Positions 25,303 to 40,000 of a stretch of 64,000 nucleotides of DNA are shown here, in pieces. Source of the DNA: Atrichornis clamosus (lineage: Eukaryota; Chordata; Aves; Passeriformes; Menuridae); the NCBI GenBank assembly GCA_013400975.1, contig WBMZ01011382.1, forward strand, positions 61,668 to 125,667, given 5' to 3'. Each line of letters starts with the position of its first letter. The first letter of the stretch is position 1. The notes beneath the pieces were generated by a model. The model did no database searches. It was not told where the DNA came from and was given only the letters and a program-made list of their open reading frames with translations. The position numbers and the translations under genes are program-made.

Positions 25303-26676
25303 TACAGCAAAAGAAAGTTGAGGGATTAAGAAGGAAAAGAGAGCACAAACTCCAGCCAAACCAAAGCCACAGGAAATGGAGTCTGAATGTAAGAGCAGGA
25401 TCTAGACAGAAAGGGATTTGGCAGGAAAGAAATTGTTGCAAGGAGTTCAAGGAGAAATATAAGGCCCAGTCCTGTAAAACTGTGCTTATGAAGAATCTTT
25501 ATCTCTGCAAATGAATCTGTTTGCATGACATTACTATTATGTTGTAGGTCTAGGATCTCAGAAAAATATCATCTGTTATGAAAGGGTAGCAACACTGCAA
25601 AGTTAACAAGGTAAGAGGAGGGCAATGTCTAGGGAGAGGGATTGCTTGCCTAAAGCTCCCTTTGGCTGGGCAGCCAGGATTGTATCCACAGAGACAGGTA
25701 GAGGCTGTTCTTTTCCAGATGGATAGGGTGTTTGTTGGGAAAACAGTGCCCCTGGTTGTGACAAAAAGGGGTACGTTTCACATATGCTTATTTGCCAGTT
25801 CTTCTGTTTCTGTCAGGACACTCTTTGTGATGCTGGATTCCTTCCCAGCCTCCTGTAGATTTTGGAAAGTCTCCCATTCAGCTGCCATGTAGAAGGCTTT
25901 GAACTTAAAATGTGAACAGCCAAAATGCACCCAGTGCTGGAGGGACCCTCACAATTGTTGTTCCATTTCTTTCTTCATCATTGGGACCACCGGGAAGATG
26001 GCAGGCACTATCCTGGGACTAGAACTGTTGGCGGTGAGGAAAAGTGAGGATTGCAGCACAAGGTGATAACTTTTGAAGATGAATTCTTGGATGTTTAATT
26101 GTAGCCCAGAGCCTGATTAGTTTTTAGAATGAAATTAAATTTCTTTGTGGAAAGGGAGGCACTTGCCCACAACTGGGGTGTAGCTGTGAAGGGTTTGTTG
26201 AAGGGACATCTATCTCAGAGCCATAAAATTGTGTGGACAGGCTGCAGAGAGAGGTATTCCATTACCGTGAAAAATCAGGCATCATTAGAAATTTTTTGTA
26301 AAAAAAATCAACAAACTACATCCCCTTCAAGGAACAGACACACTGCTGAAGAAAATACCATCGGTTCATCAACAGGCATTTATTGCCTTTGACACTAAAT
26401 GTGTCCTAGGTCAGGAGAAGCAGAACTGCAAACTGTGTAGCTGATAAGGACAAGCAATTAATTTAGCTGTGGTGTACCATAGGTAAGTCTTATACCATGA
26501 AATTGTGAGCAGCTAAATCTGGCTCATAAAACAAACATAACTCTGGGCAGCTACTCAGCAAGGCCCTATCCTGCTTCATCCCATTTGGAAGCCTAGTCAT
26601 GGCACTGATAAGTAATGCACTTATTTGTTGGTATGGCTGGTGTTTGCATGTGGGGTCTGAACAAGCAAGACCAAGA

Positions 26677-26715
26677 GATATGATTGATATGATATGATTG
26701 GGATATGATTGATAC
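26677..26715 (+). repeat. Short degenerate tandem repeat (gatatgattg-like)
   Basis: Three to four imperfect copies of a ~10-base gatatgattg unit occur in tandem, separated by partial units (gatat, gg). No function is indicated. Confidence 0.6.
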
Positions 26716-29700
26716 TGACCTGGATATGCCTGATACACCCAGAGCTGTGTTTACCTGTCACAGCACATTTGAGATCCCCTCCTCACCGGCTTGAGGAACT
26801 CCAGAAAGTTGTTGATGGAGACAACACAACAACCCACTTTCTTCACTTCCTTCCTTACACTCTTGCGTAAAGCTGTGGTTACCAGCACAGGAGAAAAATT
26901 AATGCACATTTTTTTTAAAGGCTTTATCAGGTTTTTTGCCTGATGTGGCAGAATTAGGCTTCAGCTCACTGCAGGGACCCTCACGGTTGCAGAAGACGGT
27001 GCAAAGTGCTGCAACTCACAAGGGGAGGTGTAGCCAGCCCATACGTACCTCTCTCAGCTTGCCTTGGGATGTAGGTTAGAACAGCAGATTTCAGTAGTGA
27101 TGTAAAAAGTGTCCCACGATCTTAAGGGGGTTTCTTGCAACTTCAAAAGTGGCTGGTCTGTGATAAAGGAATATCTCACTAAGGAGGGGTTTGAGCCACA
27201 CAGGAAATTTAGACATCACACAGATGAATACTCCATTGTTGCTGAGTTTGTGGAATATAAATATCCAAGATAAGAGCTTTGTTCCTCTACAAATACAGAG
27301 AAGGGGGGCAGGATTTTACACAAATACAGCTACCCACTTTTTTTTACCTCCAGTGCATTTGAAAAAAAAAAAATTCTTTCAGTTTTGTTTAAAAATCAGG
27401 TTGGTTGTCCTGGTCAGAAAAATGCTTTGTTACAAATATTCTATCTCTTGCTAGATAGAGATATCCTGCACTGAGATAATGGGCTAATTTACAGATGGGA
27501 GGTACTGATTTTTAAAAACATCCTTAAGAATATATCAAACCTGGTTCAGGGAAACATGCTCTAATCTGTCTTTTCTTTCAATAATATGGAAAAATTAGTA
27601 GATTTTAGACTTGAAATGTTTTATTGTTTTCCTTGATAACACCCGTCCAAGTATCTGAGTGAGGGAAGTATATTGCTTGACTTGGCCAGTCCCAATGTGT
27701 CGTCCTGTTTGTATCTCCCATCAGTTCATAGATGCTCCTGACAGAGCACACTCACTCCCAGCCAGATGATGCAATATTGAGGTGACAAACGCAAAGCCAT
27801 CCAGGAGATCCATGGACCCATCTCTTACTGTGCATCTTGAGGATGCATCTCACTCTATATCCTTTAGGAAACATTTAGGTACTTGTTCTACCTCACCCAC
27901 CCAGGGGAAGCAATTCTGGCAGAGTGCAGAGATGCTAAAGCAACTTGGGAAAGGAATATCACCTTCAGTAAAGTAATCAAACTCAGCAGATTACCCGGGA
28001 TTTTTATTCCACTGGAATCTCCTCTGCTTGTCACTTGTGTTTGTGTAGGTATACAGTATCCAGGAGGAGAAAAAGCTCTCCACTGAAGAGGTTTCTGAAA
28101 TATAACAGTAGAGAAGATCATTCACTGAGAGCAGTCATGGACACAGATTGCCATGTTACTACTGTAGGTTACTGGTATTTAACTTCCTATAATGTGTGTG
28201 GGCCAGATGTTGGTGACTGTAAGGATATCTTCCTGCTAGACCAAGCTGGGAATTGTTTGAGTCAGCAGCATTGATTATGCTTTATATAAACACAGTAATA
28301 TCACCTAATTTGTCATGAGGGAGAGGTTGATTTATTGACGTAAATAATGCAACAGGAACGTTTTGGTTCTACTAACTAGACAGGAGAGCCAAACTGCTGC
28401 TGCCTCTGGACAGATGTGTCAGAAGTGCCCTTTGCTTTTCCAGCACATCCACCCAGAAGACAGCCATCATGCCACAGGCCAGCTAACCTTACCCCCTCAA
28501 GGCCTTGTCTTAAAAACAAGTATTAGTCACATGAGAGGTTTGATTACTTGTGCTGGAAAGAGTACATAATTCAGGACTTTCTAAAGCATGCAGTGTATCC
28601 ATTTCAAACTACAAAGAATTTGAAAGATCAGTGGTCAGGGATTTATGAAATGATCTGTTGTGTCAGTGATCATTTAGATACTTCATATCAATGGATTATT
28701 TTTCTCTGTCACGGGAAGGAGATTTATTTTTATCCATGGCCAAAACCTGAAGTCATTATTAATTTTATTACTTAGGCAAAATTCTTATTAAGGACTTAAG
28801 CACTTGGCTTAACGCTCAGTATTTCTAAGGAGAACGTATTTAGAATAGAAAACAGAAGGAAGATCTTTGTAAACGTCCAAATGTCCCTTTAAATTCATTC
28901 AACAAACACATTAATTCAGTTGCAATGCAAACAGAGAAAGTTACTTCAGATGTAATTCCCACCCTTCTTCCCTGCCAAGAGAGGGATCTGTTTACTCCTT
29001 GTGAAGGTAACTTTGTTTATGCTCTCTCTAGATAGCCTTAGCATCTCCCCTGGTACCACCTTGATCAGATGTGAGCCCTGCTAGCCTGCTTTACAGCCCT
29101 GCTGTGATGCTTATCACCTTGGCTCCGGGAAAGATCTTGAGTAGCCTCCTAGTAGAAACAACTTGAGCGATAGAGGCTTTCAAGTGTGCTCTCAGTGAAC
29201 AAATGATGTGGTCACTGAGGGAGCCTGAAATGAAAATAAACAGTGTACAGGTTTCAAACTGGCCTGAGGGCCCCTGGAGAAATATTGAAGGAACATAGTG
29301 CAAACCTACCAGCAAGCATCACTGATGTGTACTGGGCAGACATAGTCTCTCCTAAATCAACTAGAGAAGTTGTATCTGTGTAAACAACAGGTACCAGCTG
29401 ATTCTGCAGGTATGTTTTCAAGTTTAACTGGATACTTTTAAAATATGGAAGTGGCTTACCTGTAACAGATTATACTTTCATCAGTCAACTAGATTTGATA
29501 ATTCCTTAGGGTAGGAATTATCTTTGGTTGTGGTGCACATATGGATGACAATTAAAAGTGTAGTAATGTGTGGTAGGAGATCTGGAAAAGACTGTAATTT
29601 GCTTTGTTTTTCTGAAGGGCCTTAAAACTTGCTTCTGCACACTGAGACTATCCTAGCTCTATGTTTGCACAGAAGTGAGCTATCAGATTTCAGAAGCCAG

Positions 29701-30689
29701 TTTTCAGTGTTAGAGTTTCCTCATGTAACTTATACCACCTTCCATCCTGAAAACACATTTTCCCTCTCCATCCGTACATCAAAGTATAAAAAAGATATTT
29801 TTCTATAAATTCTCAAAATAAAAATTAATTAACAGAAATGGTTCAGGAAGGAGTAACCTAACTTTCACTTAGTCCAGCTTCTTGATGGTAAAACCAGAAA
29901 ATGGTTTTCTGGAGAATCCAAACCAGCATGTGGATGAAGCACCTTCACTTGATACAGCTTTATGATTTTGAATTCACATCATCCAGTATGGTCTATTGTC
30001 CTATATCTCAGAATGCTCTTTTGTTATTCCATAGAGTATTCCCCCTAGGCAAAACATCATTACATGAAATGACACTCTTGGCTCTTCAATCAGAGATAAA
30101 TGGGTGTAAATATTAATTTAACTTCAACTGCAGGATGAATCTGAGCAGATCTTAAACACTGGTGCACAGATGTGAGGCAGATCATCATTCAAATAAAATG
30201 TGCATTTGTTAGGTAACCTCCTACTCAGAGTCGTGTAAAAGACATCAACTATGTTCAGATGAGAATTTTTTTCTCTCTCATATTCACCAAACAGTTATTA
30301 TGCATAAGGGCAGTTGATTTACCTATAAATTATTAACCTGGACAACACTTGCATATTTCAGGTATTCCAAAATAAGTCTTTTCTATGTGATCCTTGGAAA
30401 ATAGGTAGCAGAGTTAATGACCTTCAATATACAGTTGCCATATTTAATATACACCATACATGGAATATTTAATGTCCTTTTACTCCCTCTTGTAAGTTGC
30501 AAGGGCAAGTGCTCAGGGCTGTTGAAAAGTCAGATTTTTTTCTTTTTTTTAACCAGCCTGTAATGCATAATTCTGTCTCTTCGTGTATCTGTTAGCACAG
30601 CCTCCAACTGCTAGTTTTTGGCAAGTGATTGGACCTATTTGCAACATCCAGAAGCACGAAAGGGATTTTCCCAGTTGAGCCAAGACGAG

Positions 30690-31000
30690 CCTTTTGGGCC
30701 CAGGGTGTGTGCCACCGGGGCTGCCCCACGGCCGTGTGAAGGTGCCGGGGTCGCGGCTTTGCTCGGCCTGGGAGAGCAGTGCCAGCGGCAAGCGGATGAC
30801 CTCTGGATGCGCTAAAGGCAGCCAAGTGCAGCACCCTGACACCTCATTTGTGTCCAGAGCACAGTGCACAGGCAGAGATCCTGTAGCTCCTAAGCGTGCT
30901 GCGCCTGGCCTTCTGCTGCCTGCCCTCCGTGCTGCCCCAAGGAGCACAGCTTCGGCAGCATCGCCAGCCCGGCTGGGGCACACGCTGAGGGGCTTTTGTG
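30690..31000. other. Isolated CpG-rich patch in intergenic DNA
   Basis: About 300 bases are GC-rich with many CpGs (for example near 30715-30815 and 30890-30980), surrounded by CpG-poor sequence and about 27 kb from either promoter island. Both strands carry open frames across it (up to 180 codons on minus), but their composition is what GC-rich DNA gives by chance and I recognise no protein. It could be an orphan CpG island acting as an enhancer or unannotated promoter, or simply a GC-rich remnant. Confidence 0.45.
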
Positions 31001-34000
31001 AGCTTGGAGGAGAGATAAAAAGTGAATTTGGCTTCCAGGGCAGCCTGTAGGTCACCTGTAATAGGTCACCCTTAGCAAACAGCGTTGACACGGAGCTGGA
31101 ACAGCAGCAAGTGAATGAAACTTAGCTCTCTCCTATTTGAGCAATGGAATTTATTCCCAGCTCTGACCTTGTGCAAACTCTGTTACCATATTTATCACAT
31201 GGAAAGAATGACCACGGCCTCTGCCAGCACCGTGGGCAGGAGGTCTCCTCAGCCAGGTCCTGGGCACAGAGGAGCCAGATGACACATGGTGGTGCTGGGG
31301 GATGGAGGGAGGAGGGATGTCCTCTGCCATCCCACCTGAATCTGGGGATATCACAAAGGCTGCAGGACCCAAATGGCACATGAGTCTGTGCAGTACGTTG
31401 GGCATTGCTGCTCCCCAGGGTCTCTCTTCCCCCTCCCTGGGTGCCTCTGGGTACAAGAGGGCACTACCCAGAGCTTTGCCTCCAGAAAGGGGGTGGAGAG
31501 CTGGCCCAAAGCGCCTCTCTCTGCAGCAGTGCCACTGCAGTTGAGGGTGGCAGGGCATGGTAGTTGCGACCTTCCTCTCACCCTCACGCTTGAAATCAGC
31601 AGCTGCATCTCTGAGGCACGGGTTTGCAATGAGAGATGCTGTGCTCACTCTCAGGAGGCCTGAAGGAAGGGGGATTTCTTAATGAAAAAAAATTTTCCCT
31701 TTGAATCCCCTGTGCTGTCAGAGGCTACACAGCTACTTACACAGACATTGCCTGTCCTGCACTCCCTTCTCTCCTGCATGCCCCTCTCTTCTGGGAATGC
31801 ACTTTACCAGAAACAGTGACTGACCTCCCTGAGCATACAGGAAACATCCTGCTAAAAAAAGAAAGCAGATCATGTGAACAGAACTAAACTACCCACAAGG
31901 TGTAATTTTTCTCCGTTTGTTATTTTTAAATGCAAATGCATCATGGCTAAAAGATACAGAGGAAGTATAAGAGAGCAGGGGAAAGCATTCTTGGGACCTG
32001 TCTGCTTTGCATTCGGCTGTCCTGAGCCTGGAGAGACATTTGTGCTAAAGGTTATTTCAAAGTAGCTCAAAGGGGAAGCTTATTCTTAGTTAAGGATTTT
32101 TGTTAATCAGCTGTGACGCACCTCAAATCATTTACCTCTTGGGGCTTTATCTGAAATAAGTCCATGTTTTCCCAAGTTGTCGCAATGGAGGAAGGAAACC
32201 TTCTGATTTGGTGCAAGTGTAGGTTCTGGTAATAGCAGTGAGACTAAAAGCCAAGCCCTACGTGCAGGCACAGCCATGCTGACACTGCTGCTTGGCAGCC
32301 CACAGGGACTCTGCTGGAGCCAGACAACCTCCTGGAAACAGCGGGACAGGACTTGTTGTGGATGAGGGCTGTCGGGAGGGATCCCTTGGCCCCACTCTGC
32401 CATTTTGTGTGTCCTGTGTCAGCACCGCAAGAACATGCAAAGAGCGAGAGGTTTTTTACTGACTAAGTACTTGTGCATTTGGACTATAAGACTTTTCCTG
32501 GAGGGCTTCAGTAAACCTGAACCAGTATAATAAAATGTCCACCATAAAGAAATCATACTGCAAAGCAAACTCCTTTTTATTAAGATGTTAATTTAAATAT
32601 TATTTCACAGCCCTACTGCAGTGTTCCTTTACTGGGTTTTCCTTTCCCTTACTCACGGTGAAATACCAGAAAGAAGGAGAGTTCTCCATGAAGCATTTTT
32701 TTTGCTTCCCCAGCTCTGAGCCAGAAAGCCTGTAATTAGATTAGCTCTTTGGATTTGAAGGGTGGGGGGCAATATGCTTTCTCCTCATTCCACCAGTTAC
32801 CCTGGAGCTGTAAAGTGCATTTCCATAGATGTCCTTCTATACAATGATTTTAAGTGTTTTGCAGTGGGAGACGCCAACAACATTAGATGAAATAGAGAGG
32901 AATAACTTTACAAAGGAGGAGAGACAAAGACAAAAACCTCAAACAACCTGCAGGGAACTTGCTGTTGGCAAGAATAGGGTTCAGCTCCAGCCTCTTGTCC
33001 TGTGGTCATCCTCAGGTGTAAGGCCACCCTGCTGCCCTGGCTCCTCAGGGTGTGCCTCGCATGAAGCAGTACACAGGGCTTGTGCTGGTGGGTCTAATGA
33101 CTCATCTGCAAGCTTGCTAAGCAAAAACTACTCATTATCTGTGATAATGCAGATGATAGCTTCCTGCCACGCATGATAGATACAGAAATGTAAGAGACTA
33201 CCAACAGTTTGCAGCCATGGCAGAGGAAAATTTTCTTGTGTATTATGGTTTGGTGAGCAAGCCTTTCCTTTTTCTGTGGGTGTTTCAGTCTTGTTTCAAG
33301 GTGGGGCTGGGCGCTGCTGCAAATTGCACTTCCTGGCCATCCGCTTGCATCGTGATTGTGTCAAAACTGCCCAGGGAAAGTAGAATTGCAGCTGAGATAC
33401 AGCTGAGCAAGATTAAACTGCTCTTTTTGTTTGCACTGTTTATCTTCTCCCTTGCCAGTGCACTTCTCCGCATTCCTCTGGTGCACTTTAGAACAAGTAA
33501 GGCTTTTGAAATCATTCTTCTAGCACACAGAGACCACCTCAGGCAGTCATCAAAAACCCAGACTCAATTTAAGTGAGGCATACTGGCAAGAAAGAACAAA
33601 GGTGAAGCTTTTTGCCCTGAAAAGTGTGAAGCTGACTGTTGCAGTCTGCTGCAGAGGAGATTTTATTTAGAAACACACACATATATGGTCATGTAAAATA
33701 TCACAGAAGATGTTCATAATTCTACTGGCAGCACTTTCTTGCTAATGATGATTTGAAGCTTAAATTGGACAAAAATACTATGTGATTATTTATCTACTGC
33801 TTTTCGGTTTATCCATTGGCTTCACAAAACATGGACTTCATCACTTCTCTTGGTATAAATTCCTCTCTCCATAATATGGCCCTTCCACTTACCCCATGCT
33901 CTGGCCCTTCAAAATGCTTTCATAAGAAGTGCTGTAGGTCTCTCACATTTAAAGGTGAATATTGGTTTTATAAAAGTACGTTGGTACTTAGAGTTGAGCT

Positions 34001-37000
34001 GGAAAAATATGCTTCAAAGGTACCATTATTTTGCCATGAACAGGATGCTGCAGAGACTTACATATGAATGTTTGATTTAGCACAGCATGACTTCGGTGTG
34101 GAAAATGAGCGATGTGCAAGCACATCAGCACAGGGCACTGAGAAAGCAGCAATGTTTTCATGCATTGATCTCTCTGTTGATGTGACAAATCAGTAAGTTC
34201 TGCCTTTAAAATAACATAGAAGATTTTCAGAGGCTAGTCTTTTCCTAGGTGAGATTTTTGTCCTCATTTACTCAACCTTCATAGTTTCCTTCGGTGAAAA
34301 AGTTTCCAGTTTGATGACGACAATGCCCAGACTGGATGCCGGGCCAGGAAGGCAGGTGACAGCGGTGGGAAACCAGCTACAGTTACACTGGGAACTGCCA
34401 CCAGTGGTACCTGGGATTCAAAGACCCTATGAGGAAATGATCTCTCCGTGTGCTGAACCTGTTTGGAAGTAAGTGTATGGAAAATAAACAGCTTTGGTCA
34501 TGCCAGGTTTAGTTGGGACTGCTTCCCCTTTCAACAGCTATTCAAATGCCAATCTATTTTTAACATTCCAAGTATTTTTACAGCACAATTTTGGCATGTG
34601 TTTTCATACCGTAGTTTGGAAGGACTAAGCTAAGGTTTTGCTTTTACTTTTTAAAATGAAACCAGAGACATAATGCACCACCCTCTTCAGCCAAGAGCCT
34701 GCCAATGAATGTGATTTGCCTTGTAGTGGGATAGAGAGTGAGTGTAAATTGGAATCTAACACCTGAAATACAGTGAGCAACACCTTCCTTCAGTGTAAAC
34801 GAGTGTTGATGTCAGAGGAGCCTGACTGATTTACATCTGTGGGAGTCTGGCCCTTTGCCTGCATAACTCATATCGGCCGTGCCTGGCAGGTCCCAAAGCA
34901 GCCTCCTTTTCTGCTTCTGGATAGAGACTTTCTCCTGGCTGCCCTGTGGATCTCAGAGGATATGTCTTGCAGAACCAGAGCTAACCTATCAGGGGAATGC
35001 TTTCCTTTTCTGCCTGACCCTGGTCCTAGAAGGTCACCTTGGCATCAAAAATCACATCTCTGCAGGTATGTGCAGGGCCAGCCCCTCATTTTGGTTTCCT
35101 ACAATTAATCCCCGCTCTGTTTAGTGAGTCAGGCCTTAATGTTGAAATGTTCACCTGTACTAAAGGTCCTTGGAAGATAAACTCCTGCTTTCAAACATTG
35201 CTGCAGAGCCTGCCTGGAAGCTCTGGCGATGAAGGTTCCTCAAGGATTCAGGCACTCCTGAAGATGAGTGGGAAGGTGGGAACCAAAAGCTCCGATTTCT
35301 GATTCCATCGTGTCCTGCCCACATTGCAGTGGCTGATGCTCTCCTAATTTGTTCAATGGTAATGGCACCATTTTGTTGTTTTATTTTTATTAATTCACCA
35401 GGGTACAATGTGAAGCTGAGGTGATTTGGGTTGTGAGCTGTCAGCAAGCTCTCTGTCATCTGCAATGGATGTGTGGTGCCTTGGTCCCCGTCAGCTGATA
35501 TTGCAGGAGCAATTGAAATGGTTTATTGGGGTGGTATCACTGCATCCCAGCCCAGAACAGGAGACTCTGTTCTGGTGTTGACAAGTTTGATGAACCACAG
35601 TGATTTGGTGGTAACTCTTTCACCTGGTAATGAGATACGAGATTGAATCGATCTTGCTATGGGAGTGGGGGTTCACAGCACCCGAGTGTGGCTGAGCAAT
35701 GGAAAATCTGTCAGATGTCAGAGCGGAAAGCAGCTTTTCTACCAAGGATAAATCATCAGCAGGGTTATAGCCTGCTTGGTAAATAGACAGAAATTGAAGC
35801 AAAGCTAAAATACTGCTATACAACCAGAGGTGTTCAGGAAACCACTGGGTGCTACAGCTTTGTAAAATGAAATAGCTGCCCTGTTTCAACCCAGACGTGG
35901 TTAATCTTCAGCTGCAGAATGAGACACTTTGTTTGTAAAAGGCAAAGGCAGCCTGCAAGGGGCTTCAGTTAGATGTAGAACCCCTATTGTCAACAAGAAT
36001 AATGCTTGATTACTAAGAGTTGAAATCCTTGCCAGGAAGAACACATCTCCCTAAGTTTACACCCTTATGATCAGAAGGATAATCTATTGATAATCCATTT
36101 TTTTTAGGAAGAAGAACTGGAAAAGCTGTCTGTGAGCAGCTGAGACTGCATTTTGTTGGATGCTGGTGGTGAAAGGATGTATTATCACAGTCCTGAGCAC
36201 TCAATCATTGAGTGGAGTACACAAAAATAGCCAGGAAAGTTGCAGGCTGTGCTGAATGGGTTGAAAGGTTGTGGGAACATGTTCTGGCACAGCCTTGTGC
36301 TGTGGCAAGATACACGATGAGGGGGAAGGGGAAAGAGTAAAGGGGAATATACTCGTGTTTCCATATAAACCCTCTTCTCTCTTTCACTCAGCATCATTTT
36401 GCTTCCTGGAGCAGAAATAATTTCCATTAGTCATTCAGGGTTACACATTTCTAATGCATACAATGTGGAAATGTCTCAGCAGCAAATCTATGTCCTAGTT
36501 CAAATACTGGGAAAAAGCTTTAGTATATTACACAATAAAGTATTTGTAAACACAGATGACTTGATTTTAAGAGGAACTTTGGTCAGCTGGAAAATAAACC
36601 AATACAAAATTACAACATGACAATAAATGAGCCAAGTAGGGAACCTGTCTGTGGCTCTTAACAAACCACCACCATTGCAAGAAAAACCCAAGGCCCATGG
36701 TTGGAGCAGGTGGGATAGCAGATACCCCAAAGAAATTAGGATAAAGACACCTTTAGTTGGCTACCTGTGATATATATTAAGGAACAGCCCATAAGCCCCA
36801 GCCATTGTGCCACAGTTAATATCAAGTTGGCCGCCTTGCTGCCAGACCAGCCAAGGCATGAATACTAATGCTGCCCTCAGCTGCCATAGAAATTGTCTCT
36901 TTGCATAAGAGGAACGAAGACCTTTTGTCCTTAACTTGCTTGTGCCAGGACTAAGCCAGGAGCTCCAGCTGCATCTGCAATCAGACAGGCTCTGCTTAGC

Positions 37001-40000
37001 TGCAACTGAACCCGCAGCATTATATTTAAAACTCACTCTTCTCCGCCTCCCAGGGAGGAAATGAAAAGGAAGGCTGCACACACGCCCTTTGGTAAGGGTG
37101 TCCCAAGGTGGTGTCCCCGCTGGGTGCACAGTAAGCAGATAAAAGCACAGCCAGAACATGCTTTTTTCAGCACTTCAGCTGTGTGAGCGCAGTAGGGGAC
37201 CCACAGGCCCTCTTGGGCAGCGACGGGGACAGAAAGCGGGGAGAGGCTGCCATGCAGGGCTGTGCTCAGAGCGGTGGAGGTGTGGGGATGCAGGCACAGC
37301 CTGGGGGACCCGCTGGGGCTGGGAATGAGGCCACTGTGGGAGATACCCCTGATTCCGTGGGCTGCATGTGGCGGGAAAGAGGAGCAGCACAATTTTGTAC
37401 AAATCCATAAGCAAGTGGGATTCCTTCTCGCTCAGCAGAAAGGTGAGGAGGGCTCTGCCACCAGGAAGCAGGGGCAGCAGCAACAGATCCTTCGGCCTTG
37501 GGTGGGCAGAAGCTGTCAACAGCCAAACCACAGGTTGTGTGACCCAATGTCAGAGCCCTTCTCAATGCCATGCCTTCTACTTGATATGGCCGGGGGTGCC
37601 GAGATAAGAAAATTTAAAAATTAATTTTCATGGAGACAATTTTTCCTGCTGCATTCATCCTTGAAACTATCCTTGATTTGATGTTCTACCACTCCCCCAG
37701 CAGTCTTGCATGACTTTCTTGAAGATTCGCCTACGTGGTGGTGTTACTGTAGAGCTGTTTGAATAGCTATTTTTTCAGAATAGCTGTTTCTGAACAACCC
37801 AGTGCAAAACCAGGCTTATTCTGAAACAAGAAAACCTTATTCTGGTTAATCTTAATACTCTGTCAAAACGGACTTCTTTTCAGAAGCAGGTTAGGTTAAA
37901 TCAGAACAGGTGGAAGAAGAGTGTCCACAAGAAGGATCAGGAACAGTCTTCAAACTCACACCCTCTTTGAATCAGCGTGAACTGACAAACACACACAACT
38001 GTCCCATTGCACAGAGAAAAAAACAGAGTACACAGATGTGAGCCTGATACAGAGGTGCAGCATAGGCCTCCCAAGCCCTACTTTTTCTTCTAAGCATGTA
38101 ACAACTGGATGAAGATTAGTTTGTCCTGTCAGTTTCTTGTCTTATGCAATGTACTTTGTTCTTATACACTTATGGTGATTGTTTTTCCCCTACTAAGTTG
38201 TGCAAACACCAGCTTTCTCTTTATCACTCCAGTCCTGCTTCTTCAAGCAATTGGATGGGTACAAACAGCCAATTCCTTATGAAGTAACTCTTCCAATTTT
38301 CACATAATCACCTTGCTGTCAACTACCTGCAGCAAATCAGTCTATTCAGGCACAATAAGCACTCATTGCATTTATGTCAGTCACATGTTGTTTTCAAGAA
38401 TCCAAGGGCACTCTTGATCTCAGTACACAAACTGTCACTTCCTCTGTCAGTGAATCCATGAAAATCAGCAGAACAAAAATAACGGTGACACTGAATAATT
38501 CAGTAATACACTGACAATATCTGCTAAACTCCTGTCGACACAGCCTACCTTGCTGTTGCTGGAGTGCACAGTGGAACTGGCTTTACAGTCCCAGGGACTA
38601 TTATTAGTCTAGGTTTTGGATGCTTAACACCTTTTCCAAGAACAGGAATAGGAGAATAAACTGATATTTTTATCATAATGATGTTACAACTAGAGGGATA
38701 AAATCCCAACTGAACAGGAGTATACTGACATTTTGTCACAGTTATGGGCAAGTTGATGTAAGAATAATCAGCTCTACCAGATCAGCCTTGTCTTTGCTGC
38801 TTGGATTTGTGTCCATCTCCTCCTCTGTCACACTGAAAATATGTGAGAGCACACTTATGAGGCAACCAGGGAGTTACATAATTTATGATCCAAATGAAAA
38901 AATCCAGGGATGGCACAGAAGTGGGTTGCTGAAGATTATTTTGCCAAACGATTCAGTCACTCCTCAGACAAGAGGAGAGAAATAAATCATAAAGTTGAGT
39001 GAAGGAAAGACAGAGCAACTTTGTGTTAATATTAAGTGGAGCTATGACTGTGGCACCTTCATGTGAAGGAATGAAGCACTTCTTTAGCTGTTTTGGGTTT
39101 TGTATGTAGAATCTCTTTAGCTTGTGAAAGAGGAGAACAAGAGGTGGTTGTCTCATGTTTGGGCTTTCTACAAATTGGATAAAAGATCTAATGTAATATA
39201 AGTACCTTAACCCAGACCAGAAAGTGAGTAATCTGAGCTAACAGGTAAAAGGCAAAGCTAAGCAAATACAAAAGGTCAGTCTTTTCACAGTATCTCAACT
39301 CTAGAATAATTTATGTACGACTGTAATGGACCTGTAATCACGTGAAGTGTTTAAATCAAGCCCAAACAACTTCAAAAATAAGAACTGCTGTAGCTTAAGC
39401 AGAGTTAAAGATACCACACAGAAAAATTAAGACATGGTATTTGGACTTCATTATTCATCGTGCTTTCTGATCTTCGAGTCTTTGGCTAGCTGCACAAGCC
39501 TGGAGTAATGGGTCTTCCTGTTGTGATCCTGCTGTACTTTTAGTCCCTGGAATTTTTCCATAATGAACAAATTAAGATGGAAAGTTAGTTATTCTATTTA
39601 GAAAAATATACAGTTCAGACTGAGGCTTAAAAATGAAAGGTTATCTTAGATTATAATTTTGCTTTTGGTCTTCTGGGTTCATGCTGTCCTCATATCCACC
39701 TTGCATTATTCTAGAAAACAATTGACATGAAATAATTTTTAATTTTAAAAGAAATTATATGTAAAGACTTTAACATTTGCTTTCCCCTCAGCCTTGCTTT
39801 GCATTGTATTTGGCATTTTGTGCAGTGCAGATGAAGAACACTTCATTATGGGTAAAGCTGTTCTTTGAAGTACAACACACGGACACTATATAGTAGCAGA
39901 ATGTATTTTATTTATTACAGACTGGGCCATACACAAAGCAGAGAGAGGGAAAAAATGTGAGCCATGGGGTTCTGTTTTTCAGTGTAAAGAAACAGAGGGT

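Larger units (their letters stand above)
7194..30540. other. Intergenic sequence without recognisable genes
   Basis: About 23 kb of AT-rich, CpG-poor sequence. Open frames are all short (at most about 156 codons), show no family resemblance, and are not bounded by convincing splice sites in a shared frame. Simple repeats include (AAAT)n at about 10249-10264, a poly-T/TTTG-rich patch at about 17201-17230, (TA)7 at 23323-23336, a 20-base poly-A at 25283-25302, and a short gatatgattg repeat at about 26677-26715. I see no further CR1, LTR or tRNA. Confidence 0.65.

Noticed and set aside
30549..31091. 180-codon minus-strand open frame
   Set aside because: It lies on the GC-rich patch, overlaps open frames on the other strand, and shows no recognisable domain or splice structure.
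31151..31648. 165-codon minus-strand open frame
   Set aside because: Several overlapping frames on both strands are open here and none resembles a protein family; composition effect is the simpler explanation.
33217..33576. 119-codon plus-strand open frame with hydrophobic segments
   Set aside because: Hydrophobic runs arise from T-rich codons; no start context, similarity or splice evidence supports a gene.
37740..37870. Repeated ttcagaatagc / cttattctg words suggesting an ancient DNA transposon
   Set aside because: The matches are short and lack clear terminal inverted repeats or target duplication.
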